NCBI GenBank assembly: GCA_003991915.1
Contig: RQTK01000480.1
Coordinates: 66,983-130,982, forward strand
Direction: 5' to 3'
From: Elysia chlorotica
Lineage: Eukaryota; Mollusca; Gastropoda; Plakobranchidae
DNA: 64,000 bases
A program made the position numbers and the translations under genes. Below are positions 23,720 to 36,773 of this stretch, piece after piece. Position 1 is the stretch's first letter, and each line of letters starts with the position of its first letter. The notes under the pieces are model-generated. The model worked only from the letters and a program-made list of their open reading frames with translations, made no database searches and was not told where the DNA came from.

Positions 23720-26700
23720 TGTCCCCATCTGGTTGGGTCAGTATCAGTGCTATGCGAGTTTGTGTTCGGCTGAGATTGGAGTATCCATACTCTGTCTATA
23801 ATTATGTACGCCCCGCTACAAGCTGTTTTTAAAAACGTTTAAAACATTATTCTTCATGTTTGGACTGTTTGCTTCCATGGTTTATTATTATTATTAATGT
23901 AATATTAATATGAATGTGGGTTTGATGTATGGGAGTAATAAAACTGCCAGTCAAGATGAGCTATTCTTATTTTGTAAAGTGCTTTGAGCTTGAGCTTCTT
24001 TCAGAACTTTTTATTATTATTGTTTTCAAATTTTTCATTATTAACATTGCACATTTAAAAAAAACAACAACAAAAAACAACAGAAAACAAAAACACACAA
24101 TGTTAAAAGGCTTTATCAATATTTAAAAAATGGACTTTATTATCGAAGAGCAATTTGTAAGACTGAAATGGGTTTCCAATGATGAAAAAAAAATCTAGTC
24201 ATAGAAGGATCTCAACATCCCCCATATAAAAATGCATGTTTTTACGTACATTACATTTGTCACTTGCTGTATACATGTACTTATATAGATGTAATTGAAT
24301 GGACATACAATTTAGAAGTATCTCTTACTTTCTTAGCTGACTAATTCTCTAGTCCTCTATATACAATATTTACAATTACAATTTGTATAGTAGACAGAAA
24401 TAGACAGTTGTAATTCCAGAACAAACGTCACTGACTTAGCAAAATGACAATTGATATATCTCATTTTTTGCAGCTTTGAGATAATTATAATGATAAAAAA
24501 GATGTATTTCTGTGTTAGCAGTATAAATCTACTGTTGCTTTATATTGCATTTCTTTTTTCTACAGTTAATTAAAAAACAAAATCACGACATTCAAATGTT
24601 AGTTTCACAACGAGATGGAAACTCATTAAATTCACACACATTGATAATATGCTAATAATCAATATGGAGTGTCTCTGAAATACGTCATTTTGCTAACCCC
24701 AGTGACAAAAACTTGTGACATTTGTGTTTCCTACACTTACTGCTTTATACTTTTACTACAAAAAGTCGGCAAATAAATTGTACTGTTTCAATTGTACAAG
24801 TATAAGTACAAGGTTTATCATGGTGGCATAATTCAATTGCAAAAACATAGGGGATGTAACTGAAGCAAAAAGTAATTCAATCAAGATAAAAGTTGAAGGT
24901 ATATTCATTGATATACATTATACAATAGTTACAGTAATCAGCTCTGCAGACAGACATTTTGGGCCTCGTCTGCAACATAGCCCAGTACATGGCATTAGAT
25001 GTTATTGTTCAGAAACTTTAAATTTTCAAATTAAACGATTTCAAGTCCTAAGGCCAGCTAAATGCTGCAACTGCAAGGACCTATACATGTATACATGTAC
25101 ATATATCTATTACCCTGTTACAGTTAGACCCTGAAACTAGAAGTTCTTAGGAAATGCCTTATCTTATACAATTCAGTCATTCCCAAGAAATTCAGTTTTG
25201 TCGGGCAAAGGACCTACTTTTGAATGACTGAACTTTCAGGCAGTTTGCTGAGAACGACTAAATAAGGGTTTGACACGAACATTATTACATGTCAACATCC
25301 AAGGCTCTACCAATAATGGTATCTGTAAAGTACAACATCTTGGTAGCTTACAAATTGTTATAAGCCTTCTCAATCTGATTACTTTGACAAGTCGTAAGCT
25401 TACAAGCTTGTACTTAGTTATGACCTCTCATCTCAGTTATTGCTCCTTCAGATTCCTCACATAAATTGGCTGATGGACACACAAGTTTTTAAGATTACAA
25501 TAAGAACAAAGGGAAGCTCAAATAGAAAAATCACAACCAAAACTAATGCGCAGTACGAAAGTGATTTTTTTAAAACAAAAAATGTATAACCACAAGACAG
25601 CACAAAATGCATTTTTTAAAAAGATTTTAAGGTCTATATGCCATGTATAAGTACACAAAATAGGAAGTGTTTACTCCATACAGTGATGGTGTCGAGATGC
25701 ATTTTTTTCACCTAATTTTTTTTAGTAAAGCTGGATTTGTATTAAGAACATAAAATTCAACATCATATCTATCTGTCTATATTTTCACAGGAAATAGCCA
25801 CCACTGTCTGTCTACTCTGAGAGGCCAAGGTTGCTTGATGGAATGAAACCAAGCTTCAAAGTAATTGTCCACACCTAATTATTGAAAATCAATTCATGTC
25901 AGATACCAAGAACTTTATCTCTTTTCATAATGTGTCATAGTATAAATTTATTTAACCCATTTTTTAACCACATATATTGCTCTTTCAAAATAGCTCTCTG
26001 TTTGAGAACCTCAAAAAACCTAAATAAGACACTTTCCTTAATTCTTTATACATGTATGAATGTTTCACTATTATTTTTCTGATAAATTGATATTTAAAAA
26101 AAAATAAAGGAAATGAAAAAAAAAAACAAGAAAAAGAACTATCTGCCACAAATGTTACTTGAAGATGGTATAATTAAAACAATCTCCAAGGAAATATGCC
26201 TCTGCCTTTAAAAAAATGTAAAAAAGATAACAACTTTTCAAATCGGTGTTATGAAGCCCCAAGCCTCACGCCAGACGACACCACTGATGATAATGGTTGT
26301 GGCGGTGATGAGGATGATGATGATGACGATGATGATGTTAGAAATTTAAAAAGTCAATTACATTTCTTGTGTCGTATTATTTTCTACTACCAGCTTACAC
26401 TACACGATTATTTGCATACAGGGGATGGGTCCGTTTCAGTCTCTAACGAAGCAACATGAATGACTAGTGCTTTCCAATTTGCAGCTGATATTAAAAAAAA
26501 GAAATTATTCTCAGCTTCCCAAAAACAACATTAATTATTGATTTGAAAATTGCTTGAGGTCTAGTTTTTTTGTTGTTTTTTTTCTATTCACCGAATAAAA
26601 CAATTGCTGGAGCATAAATTTTCATATAATGTCAATCAAATGGGGCTTCACAAACTGAAACAGATAATGGAAGGAAAAAAAAAAAGAAAAATAAATACAT

Positions 26701-27869
26701 CCCCTTTCTTATTTAACGATACAAGGACATGCCATAACCAGGATCAGATAACTCATAATAAAGTGATAACATGAAAGAAAACAATCATTGTAAATTCTAT
26801 GTCCAAACTGAGGCATGGCTGAACAGAGAGAAATAAAAACAAAGTACAGCTACCAAGACTTGCACAGGGACTATTATGTCTATCTCTCACTTGCTATGAG
26901 GATATGATGGATTGGCAAGATTAACATTGAGGTGCAGCCATGCAATACAGTACTTGTAATATGACCCTCTGAGTTTTACATATGTTTTGCAGATCAGCAA
27001 ATTTCTATTCACAGAACAATCCCAATTATGTTCTTTTTTAGACATTTTTTTAACAGGCAATTACTCCATACACAGAAATACAACTAGGCTTTAATTGCCA
27101 GCAATGACATTCAAATTTTTAAAATATATTAAAAAATGCAAATTAGCAAAAATCTTGTTAACTGCCTTTTTTAACTCTTTGCAGCAGTTACGATTATATA
27201 TGCCTCTTACTACGCAAAATGTAACAAAGACAAATCAGTTTGATATCTCAATGAAATATTCTTGAGTGATACGACACTTTGCAGATCACTGTTTTTGTGA
27301 AAAATCTACTGGAAAGGTCTAATGACTCAATTGTTGCTCTATTCATAGTCCCTCTTCTATTTTGTTTCCTAATTTCAGAATGCACAAGACACAGAAAAAA
27401 AAGTATTAAGTTGTAGACTTGTACACACCAAAAAAAAAAAAAAGGAGGATTTCAGGTGTTTTTTTTTCTTCTTTTTTTTTCAATCGATTATCATTGTTTG
27501 AAAGAAACTTTGAATCAAGTAAACTTTAACGAAATTCTGAAAAGCAATTTCAAACAGGTGTAAATAAGAGAGGAAAATATATTTAAATTTTATATAAAAA
27601 TCCTAAAATTACTTTTTGCTCACCAATACGTTACTTAGCTTACTACTGTTGTTTATGTTGTTAGCGTATCAGAGAAAAATATGCATTTCAGACTCTGATA
27701 CTTATATTCTCTGTTAGAATTATTAGTATTCCTACAAAGAACAGTATCAAAGAGAAGAATAAAAGAAACACAATTATCGGGCTCAAATTTAAAAGTAATA
27801 ACAAATTTGCTATATAAATGTTCGTATCAATGATGCTTACGTTACAAAATTGCTGTCAATGTCATCCAA
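23720..27869. other. Long AT-rich stretch without recognised genes
   Basis: Only short AT-rich open frames are seen. A (GAT)n run at 26310-26336 is preceded by GAAGCCCCAAGCCTCACGCC, a motif also found before the GAT array at 37590. It may include the distal 3' UTR of the RYBP-type gene, which ends upstream on the minus strand. Confidence 0.5.
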
Positions 27870-29577
27870 TTTCACCTTAAAGAATGGTGAAGATTTGTAC
27901 AAAATAAAAAATATTTTTCGAACCATGTTCTCTGAAAAACAAATTTTCCAGAGAAAATATATGTCACACTTCTTGAAATTACTTCACTCTGAAAGCTTGC
28001 CTTCTGGCCACAATTACCATAGTTTGATACGATATATATCCTTGAGACGTAGAAGAAACAAGAAAACTCATTGCATTCAAAAAGTCCTTGAATCTTACCA
28101 TATCCTTCTTTGTACCGCACTTCATGATTGCATAAAAAAATCATTGAATTTCTACTCCATGAAAAACGCATAAACATGAACACAAAACCAAGGTCGCCAA
28201 AATTGAAGACTTGATGCATTGAAAAGGTCCTTAACCCTCACCATGTCTTTTCTTGTACTATGTACCAATGAAACACTGAATAACTCCATGAAAACCTGTT
28301 GAACTTGAACTTGAACAACAAAACTAATGCCACAACAAAAGAAGACATGTTGCATAAAATATGTCGTCAATTCCCATAATCTCCTTTCTTCTTCTTTTCT
28401 CTATGTATAAAAATATCACCAATGTATAATTACATGAAAACTAGGTGAAATTTAAAAATTTTACCGAACGTCACAAATTAAGAAGACATGTTGTATTGTT
28501 AAGGTCCTTGACTCTGAGCAATAGAATGTCCTTTCTTGAATTATTTTTTACGTGTAAAAAAACATTGAATTATTACAAGAAAACCTGGTAAACTAAAAAA
28601 AAACCACTAACTTTATAAAAAATGAAGACAGGTTGCAATGAAAAGTCCTTTACTCTTACCATGTCCTCTCTTGAACTATGTAAAAAACAACATTGAATTA
28701 CTCCATGAAAACCTGTTGAACTCGAACATCTATCTAATGTCGCAGAAAACGAAGACTAGTTGCATTGAAAAGGCCTGACTATTACCATGTCTTGAAATTG
28801 TCAGACGTTAGTCTTGGGGTCCGTCCACAATATAGCCCACATAGCGCGAACATGGGCGCTCACCAACAACACTCTTACCACGTTTTTTCTTCAACTATGT
28901 AATAAAAACATTGAATTTAACTTGAAAATAAAACTAAAATAAAAAAATAGGCTAGTAGCATAGAAAATGTCCTTTGAGTCCTGCATTTTATATTCACAAT
29001 TTTTTTACATATTCTATGACACTCCTATTACAAAAAAAAAAACACTATACGACGTTTCAGCAGATTGAATTATTCCATGAAAACCTGGTTGACTAAAAAA
29101 TAACACTAACTTTAAAAAAATGAAGACAGGTTTTATTGAAAAAATTGTTTTCTCTAACCATCTCCTTTCTTGAATTATGTAAAGAAAAAAAATCATTACT
29201 CCATGAAAACCTGGTCAACTTGAACATCAATCTAATGTCGCAGAAAAAGAAGACATGACTGTTGCATTGAAAAGGTCCAACTATTATGTCTTGAAATTGT
29301 CAGACGATCTTAGGGCCCATCCACAATATAGCCCACATAGCGTGGACATGGGCGCTCACCAACAACACTCTTACCACGTTTTTTCATCAACTATGTATAA
29401 TAAAAAACATTGAATTTTACTTGAACATAAAGCTAAAATCACAAAACAAAACGAAACGGCCTGTAGCATTGAAAATGTCCTTCGTGTCCTCCATTTTATA
29501 TACAAAATTTTTTTGAAAGATTCCACGATACTCCAATTAAAAAAAACCAACAACACCATGTGACGTTTCAGCAGACT
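27870..29577. repeat. Nested tandem repeats in the presumptive RYBP 3' UTR
   Basis: A short unit (blocks such as CCATGAAAACCTG, TTGCATTGAAAAGGTCCTT and CATGTCCTTTCTTGAA) recurs every ~110-190 bp from about 27900. A larger ~497-bp unit is duplicated (28707 onward and 29203 onward). It includes a plus-strand SINE 3' fragment (TTGTCAGACGTTAGTCTTGG at ~28798, and again at ~29297) and GCGCTCACCAACAACACTCT. The sequence GACGTTTCAGCAG, directly 3' of the RYBP stop at 29563-29576, is also present at 29050-29063. Confidence 0.85.
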
Positions 29578-31877
29578 CTACGAGGGCGCTGCGTCGCGCG
29601 ATGAGTCGTCAGTGAGATCGGGAGCCGTCACGGAGTTGCTGTCGCTGGCATCAGAACTCAGGTGGCTGTCTGAGAGCCGAGAGTCCGGCTTGGGCTGGAA
29701 GTCTGTCATCACAACCGTGACGTTGCCCACGGTTACAGAGAGATGTGACGGGTTTTTCCTGTCGACATTTTTTAATCTTGGAAAACTGGAGGGAAAAAAT
29801 ATGTGAACAGTTGATTATTTGATTTGCGAAGTCATTAGTTGATTGAAAGAAAAATATTTCTAACTCTCTCTCTCTCCTGTGGTTATTTAATACAATTTTC
29901 ACTTCATAACCTGGACCTTTGTCCTATATATTATAAAATACAATTTTTGTATCTTATCACCAAGGCCTGTCTTTTATTTATTTACAAAGCGGATTGGATA
30001 ATTTTCTCCTGAAATGGAATTTTACTTATATTAAAGTTAAATAAGGAAAACGCCAGGATTTTTTCTATATATCTCAAATCAGAGTGGTGCTAGTAATTAA
30101 GTGTGTGTGAGAGAAACAAGGCTGTAAATTAACTTTTAATTAGTAAGAACAATGGTTATTTCCCTGTTAATCAACATAAAAACAATCAAGTCACAAGAAC
30201 GTGTGGTTTGGATTGGGGCAAAATGTGGAGGCTCTCTGAAGCATTGTTTAGCACTGCATTTCAATCGGATAGCACTATAACTAAAAAATAAAATAGTAGT
30301 CTAAGTGTACTTGATTTGTTGGATTTATTTTTCAAACTTGTGGCACAGAGTTGTTATTGTTCGTGAAAATAAATCATTTTAAACAAATCATTGAGTTGAG
30401 AATGCAATCTAGCAGTTCAATTGTTTCCGGTCCATCAAGCATATATATAGTATTTTGAACACTAGTAATTTAGTTCTAAAAAAGATGAAATTACTATGGC
30501 TTCAATTTGCTCATGTGGATCAAAGAAATATAGAAGGAAACAAGAAAAGAAGTTTAAAAAATATAAAATTTCAAAATAAAATTGAAAACAAAAAGAAATA
30601 CAAAAAGAACATTTTAAAATGTGTAATTCAAACAAATGAATGCAAGTTTAAACAGGCAGCCACCTATACCATTTCAACTGATCTTTCTTTTTTGTCACCT
30701 CTTTATTCACCACCATAGGCGCTTGAATAGGGTTCAACACCTGCCTAAAAAGACCACAGTAAATATAACTAAACATTTTCAAATTACTACATGTATAATA
30801 ATTCAAGATGTATCAATGTAAAGGCATAGATCTCTATATCTATTTATAATTTGCTGTTTGCCAAGTGTGTGTATTTTTGGTTTGATTTCTTTACTCTTTT
30901 TGGTCATCAGAATAATCGCTATGGTTACTGAAATAAAAATAGATCAAGTCTTATACAGTACAACTGTGATTAAAGATATCTTTAATTTTCAGTAGTTTGT
31001 TGCATGCATGGTTAGCTGAAGCCATGTGTGGCTAACTATTGTCAATAACGCACCTCCATTACATTTCCGTACCATCTACCTACTACAGTGGAACACACTT
31101 AAACCGAAAACGGCTGAACCGAAAAAACGGCTAAACCGAAAAGAAATCGAGATAATTGCTGTTTCCCTTCTTTTTTCCTTATATGAAACTTACGGTAAAC
31201 CGAAATCGTCGGCCAGCATACTATCGCTAAACCGAAAAGAAATGACTAACTTCATGCCGCTGGGTGGTAGAGTTTCTCGAAAAATCAGTGTATTTGGACA
31301 ACCCTTTCCCTCCCTTATGCAATGTACTGTCCCTGCCAGCCATGAGTCATCAAATCTATCACTAACAAGGCCCTCCGTCACCCTTCTCTTGTTAATCAGC
31401 GCCACCAAGAGGCTTACATTTACACGCTGATCATCGTGAGCCACCTGTACCTAGGCCCATGCAGTCTCTAACAGTGACACTAAAAATTAATGTGTGTAGC
31501 CAAGCAGAAATTGTTGCATCACTTTTTACAGTACACACTGATCAGCGCGTGCCATCAAGACCTAGCCCAACACAGTCTCTAACAGTAACACGGAATGTGC
31601 GAAGCCAAGCAAACATTGTTGCATCACTCACCACTGTCTTTGCGCTTGTGGTCATAGACCGGGCTGGCTGAATGACTGCTCGGTAGACAAACTTAGGCGA
31701 TGCTAAATCGTTTGCAGTGGTACAGGCTCGCACACGCATTGTTACGGTTATTAGATCTAGGACGAGGGGTCAAGGGTGCCTTGAAATTGAAAGGGGAGAA
31801 CGAGAGAGAGAGGTGGGGGGAGGTCATTAAAAAGATGGAGAGAGAGAATGAGAAAGAGGGAGGGGATCATTAAAAAG

Positions 31878-31927
<50 letters not shown>

Positions 31928-34767
31928 TGGGGGAGTGGGGGTCTTTAAAAAGATCGAGAGAGATGTGTTGAATGAGTGAATGTAAGGTAAAAGTGAAATG
32001 AAGAAGACTAGTCTAGATCGAAATCTAGATCTTGAGAGAGAGGGAGAGAGAGAGGAGGGAGAGGGGGCGGTGGGGGCAGAGACAGAATGACAGGCAGATA
32101 AAGAGGAATCTTAATTTAAGCAACTCTTTTAGTGCCTGTCACCTAATCGAACAAAAATATGCCCAATGTGATATTGGTAAAGAAAATCCGTTTGGAATGA
32201 AATTGTCGGATATTTTACATGTCTGTACAAAATTGGCAAAACAAACAAATCGGAATATCGAGCTCTATACATTTTCGGCAATTCTTGGCATTAGAGAAAA
32301 GATAGAAAAGGACAAAGAGATTCCAGATTTGCTTCCACATTCGAAAAGAAAAGAAACAAAAACAAACAAAACAAAACAAAATGACACAACGAAAAGACAA
32401 AAACAAAGTGAAAAAAAAAACAAAAACAAAATGAACATCTTTTACTATGCAGGGGGCTTGGGGAAACTCATTTAACATGTGTTTCAAGAAGGGACATTAC
32501 CAAATTTTTAATTCAAATTTCGTGGCTTATGTCCCTTTCGGTTTTTTTTCGTTGTATCTTGACTATGTTTAAACCAAAATATGTTTAAACCGAAATTGAA
32601 ATTAGATCCCCGTAAATTTCGGTTTAAACGTGTTCCACTGTACTTTCCCTTGACCTCTTCTTTCCTAATCATACACAAACATATCTAATGTTATAAACTG
32701 GCAACTTTAACTCTTTGATCTCCTATCTTATTCGAAAAGTTTACCCCTCATCTGCCCTTCCCTCTCTGCTTGTCATTTTATATTGTGACCCTCCCCTAAA
32801 AATTCCTACAACCTCTATTGACGAGGCGGTTGTCGGATATTTTACAGGTCTGTAATTTGTAACTAGAATTCGATTGTCTGGTATGCAGCTTTTTAAACTT
32901 TCTGGCACTTCTGGTTCGTTGGATCCGAGATTGGTTCGTTGGGTCTATGAGAGTTGACTGAAGACAAATAAGAAAAGTATACTTTTAGCACCCTCATTCT
33001 ATGATCAGATGAAAATTCACAATTTTTCTTCCTCTCCGTCTGTAGTAAACTGTGCTTGATTCATTAGGTGATATCATACTCACCCTAGGATCCAAAGAAC
33101 CAGAAGTGTAGGCAAGCTTACAGATTTTGCATACCTAGAGCTGAGAATGCCCCAGCATGATAAAGGCTGAAATCTTGGAACCTTCTTACAAAAATGAGGA
33201 AAACATGTTTTGAAACAGATGAAAAAAGAGGAAACTAGACCAAAAAAGAAGGAACTAGATTTTTAAAAAGGAGGATACTCAGCCCTGAATTGCCAGACAC
33301 AAAATCTAGTTTAAAAATCTGTAAATTTATGGTAAATTGGCATTGCTGTCAAACAATTACCTGTTGGAATCAGATCCTCCCTCCCCGTTCTTATCCCTCT
33401 TGGAAGAGTGAGATTTTTCTTTCTTAGGCGGAGGTTGAAACTGTTGAGCTTTCTGCAAGGCTACCAGTTGCGGGTTTATTCTTGGTTTCCTATTGAAGAA
33501 GGATACAGTTTCAAAATAAAATGAACATTAGAATTCTAACTTTGAAAAAAAAAATGTTTTTTAAGAAATCCTTTACTCTATATTTTCCACTAAGATTAAC
33601 AAGAAATTGTTTTTAATTACCATCAAATAGATTACTAGCATCCAAGGACCAAGCAATATTATTGTTTTCAAAACTTAAAAACATAGTCATTGGTCACTTT
33701 GTTTCAAGTTTCATGATGAATAATGGAAGACCTTATTATAATATATTATTTATTTTTTTAAACTGAGATATCAAGACCCATTGAGTTGAAGCTTTAAGTA
33801 CATTATTGCCAAATGAAACTTTTGTCAGTATCTGATCGACTGTCATCAAAATAAATTTATTTTGCATTTTTCCATTTTGCAGCTATTCGGTATTCAACTT
33901 TCAAAAGAGTCGTATGTATCCGTTCAAAATTGTTTTTTAAGTAAAACAAATTTCCAAACATCTTGGTGTAACTTGAAAATGTGCAGCAGAACTTAATCAT
34001 AACACATCCAATACACGGACTTTCCTATTAACATAATTTTATACATTTAATATTGTGTCCTGATGACAATCCTGTATTGAATGGATTATATCAGAGGTTA
34101 AGAGTTCAATTCTAATTATTTTAAAGAAAATAATGCTTTACACAGGGCAATTAAAAGAACTTCTTTAAATTCTAAATTAAAAATAACGTAAGCCTATAGA
34201 TATATTTGTAAACACCAATAAATGGATTTTCAGTATTTTACGGTTTTGCTTGACACTAACCTTGTTGACGTTCCCTTTCTGACATCACACATTTCACATT
34301 TGTAGGCCTCTGGGGAGTTTTTAAAAGTGCACACACTGCAGTCCCAAAATCCTTCATCTAGGACTTTTGCTTGCCTTTTAGATCTGAGGATAAAAAGTTT
34401 ATTGCATGGTGCAGAATCTTTTACTTGCACCAATATGTGCCTTAAATTTATTAATTTCTCAAAACAAAAAGGAAGATTTATCTAGATCTAGATCTATATC
34501 TAGATTCTAGAATGATCTAGCCTATTGCCAACCCTAGATTTCTCCAGCAGTGGTGTGCATGCAGTGTATAGTCAGTATACACATGATGTATGCACTATCT
34601 ACCAACTGCCTGTCAATAATCTATACATAATATCGTAAATATAGACTAGCCCTAGGTATTAAATTCCAAGAAAGATACATACGAATATGTGGTAAAAATT
34701 GCATATTATCTAGAAAAGAGGGAGAAAACCATTGCACAAACCTTCCTGAGGACCTTTTTTCATCCAT
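29578..34767 (-). CDS. RYBP: RYBP/YAF2 homologue, Polycomb PRC1 subunit (4 exons, 161 aa)
   Basis: Coding exons: 34767-34742, 34383-34261, 33489-33361, 29785-29578; all introns are GT-AG, all junctions are phase 2, and the sum is 486 nt. Residues 1-9 are MDEKRSSGR. Residues ~10-49 form a RanBP2-type zinc finger ([20 protein letters not shown] then [13 protein letters not shown]; Cys pairs CxxC...CxxC). Then come [16 protein letters not shown] and a Pro/Lys-rich stretch (PPPKKEK). The C-terminal segment [10 protein letters not shown]...[14 protein letters not shown] matches the RING1-binding region of vertebrate RYBP and YAF2. A Ser/Asp-rich tail ends at TAG 29580-29578. In animals RYBP joins RING1/RNF2 in non-canonical PRC1, the zinc finger reads H2AK119 ubiquitin, and the C-terminus grips RING1B. 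Human RYBP is 228 aa and YAF2 180 aa; here the Ser/Thr-rich middle is short. One gene probably represents the pre-duplication ancestor of both. Confidence 0.93.
31456..31645. repeat. ~105-bp tandem duplication inside the transposon
   Basis: CAGTCTCTAACAGTGACAC...AGCCAAGCAGAAATTGTTGCATC (from ~31460) is repeated from ~31572 as CAGTCTCTAACAGTAACACG...AGCCAAGCAAACATTGTTGC. The copies differ at several sites, so the duplication is not very recent. Confidence 0.8.
31878..31924. repeat. (GA)n microsatellite
   Basis: A pure GA run inside the intronic transposon, with more GA-rich sequence on both sides (31800-32060). Confidence 0.95.
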
Positions 34768-35186
34768 TTTGTACTTGTGCAATAATAAAGCAGGAACAAA
34801 GGACTTCCCAGCAGACGAACTTAACAAATGTCCCCAACCTTAAATAGCCAGATTTATATGGATTATTATTATAGATTTAAAAATTCATTCAAGTAGAAGA
34901 TACGATTTCTTGAAACAAAACATTTCAAAAGATAACAAAATAAAACAATTTAGAAAAAAAAATGTTCGCCATAACTTGGTCCCGCAGCCTTGATTCATAT
35001 TTTGGTCAAAATGGAAGATACGGTGGTCACGTGATTTTTAAAAATAGCTTTTCGCATTTAATAGGTACGTGTAAACGACCAAATAACTTGAAAGATCTGG
35101 GGTAGAATGTGCTTTGTTCAGCTACACCAATGTTTGATAATGACTCTCCCAGTTTAAACAACTGGTTGAATCCCTAGAGGCATCAT
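34768..35186. promoter_or_regulatory. 5' flank of the RYBP-type gene
   Basis: Immediately upstream of the minus-strand start codon. AT-rich, with no clear TATA box or CpG island. It is the RYBP-proximal end of the ~3.8-kb interval shared head to head with the SLC37A3-type gene, so a promoter is expected here. Transcription start is unknown. Confidence 0.35.
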
Positions 35187-35360
35187 ATACAGTAAAAGGG
35201 CCCAAGACTTACGTATGAGTCGAACAATTCTATACGCTGTCTCACAATGGTGGTGCGGGGGCACCAGATTACCAAGACTTTTGTCTCAGCTGGTCACATT
35301 ATACATTATTTTACTGACATTGACACTGTCCGACCGAACCAGTAAGGGGAAAATCCGAAA
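35187..35360 (-). mobile_element. Degenerate tRNA-derived SINE
   Basis: A minus-strand core with GGGCCCAAGACTTACGTATG, TTGTCTCAGCTGGTCACATT and CCGACCGAACCAGTAAGGGG on the plus strand. The tRNA head and the extreme tail are lost, and an extra TACATTATTT is inserted in the core. Confidence 0.75.
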
Positions 35361-35849
35361 ACTATAGTTTGCCTTATTCTGCTATTGGTTAGATTTTCAT
35401 AGTGGTCATTCGTGTGGTTAGGCAATATCATGAGCTGATGTGTGCGGCAATATTAACGTAACAAATACACCCAAGAAGGCAGTGCAGGCAGAATTACGGT
35501 ATTCGTGGTCGCCCTGCAAGAAGTCTTTTAAATTAATTTTGTATATCAATCTTTACAACAGTGCTGGTCCTGAGACAAATCAATGAAAGTCTGGTGTTTA
35601 AACAACAAAAATCCCCTGCTCAAAATGAACTGGATTAAAATATATATTTTTCATTTTAATAGTCATACCGAATGAGAAAATCGAGTAGCAACTTCTTTAC
35701 ACAATAAGACAAATTAATACTGACGCGATTTTGAAGAAAATAAACCAACCTTATTCATCGTGAAAAGAATCAACATCTACAGTCAGGCTTTATCTGTCAA
35801 GCAAAATAGGTGTAAAACGTGTTTTTCTCATGATTTACTAGAGCCTGCG

Positions 35850-36773
35850 CATCTTCTTTTTACTTTCGCTTGTGCTTTCATAATCATCATCACAGGGATA
35901 GGGACAGTCAAGATGATACCAATGAGAAGGGTGATATGAGTCAACACGTTGGAAATCTACAAAGAAAGGTGGAAGAACAAGAATTTGTCTTCGTGCTACA
36001 CGTTTGGACAATTCTGATAGAACGTTTTCACAAAGTCAGCAAGACATTGCAGGATCCTCATGTCACAATGAATAGGTGTGACAATCTTTAGTCTTCTCTA
36101 CAGCACTTTCTCTGAAGAACTTTTGAGAATTTTGACGAAATCGAGTAAAGTGCACAGCAAATTTTGCCAGGTTTTGACTACAAAGTCGCCAAAAGAAAGA
36201 AGAAAAAAACACATGCAGGTGATGGACCTTCTCCCAACGCACTAGACGTGACAATAATTATGCCAGCAATGGAAATTTTTAAAGTTAAATCGTTCTTCAC
36301 AGCATTGATGCTCTTCAACAAATCTTATGAATATAAAGGCTGTATGCAATGAAGTATGTATTGAGATAATTTTTATTTTTGCAAGAATCCGATACAAATA
36401 GGGCGAACATTCAAGACAGTGTTAAAAACATGACTGCACAATACCCGAGTGTTGTGGACCCCAACATTGCGAAGGAGATTGTACACTTTCAGAGAATACA
36501 CTTAGAACAGGAAAATTATGGCTACCAGGAAATGTATAAAGTGCTCACAAAGACAACATTCAAGCAGCTTTCCCCAACATCGAGATCACCCTCAGTATAT
36601 TTCTTACCATGATGATGACAAACCACAGGGGTGAAGGATCGTTTTCAAGACTCAAAAGAATAAAAAACGAATCAAAATCTACAATGGTCCGGGGGAGGTT
36701 GTCAGATCGCATTATCTTGAGCATGGAGGCAGACAGGCCAAGGAAATTGGATTTCAATGACTGTCATCATTGA
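35850..36773 (+). pseudogene. hAT-type transposase relic (ZMYM-like C-terminal half)
   Basis: Broken plus-strand frames follow the order of the hAT/ZMYM1-like transposase family. First HVGNLQRKVEEQEFVFVLHV and RFHKVSKTLQDPHVTM; then IFKVKSFFTALM; then YPSVVDPNIAKEIVHFQRI; finally the dimerisation region FPNIEITLSIFLTMMMTNHR and EGSFSRLKRIKNESKSTMVR GRLSDRIILSMEA, ending at TGA 36771-36773. The usual ERSFSKLKxIKxxxRSTM signature is recognisable. Stops and frame changes at about 36090, 36352 and 36612 show it is dead. Terminal inverted repeats were not found. Confidence 0.75.

Larger units (their letters stand above)
31086..32640. mobile_element. 1.55-kb DNA transposon with CAGTGGAACAC ends in RYBP intron 3
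   Basis: The left end CAGTGGAACACACTTAAACC and the reverse complement of the right end CAGTGGAACACGTTTAAACC match over ~24 bp with two mismatches. Both are bordered by a TA dinucleotide (31084-31085 and 32641-32642), as expected for a TA target duplication. TAAACCGAAA motifs recur near both ends (31099-31245 and 32570-32632, the latter largely inverted), like subterminal binding sites. The TA target and CAGTGGAAC start fit pogo/Tigger-type elements of the Tc1/mariner superfamily. No transposase domain could be recognised inside; the internal frames (31190-31444 minus, 32032-32475 plus) are unassigned. Confidence 0.8.

Noticed and set aside
32032-32475. 147-aa plus-strand frame as a transposase
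   Set aside because: It starts in a GA microsatellite and ends in an A-rich low-complexity stretch; no helix-turn-helix or DDE motif could be picked out.
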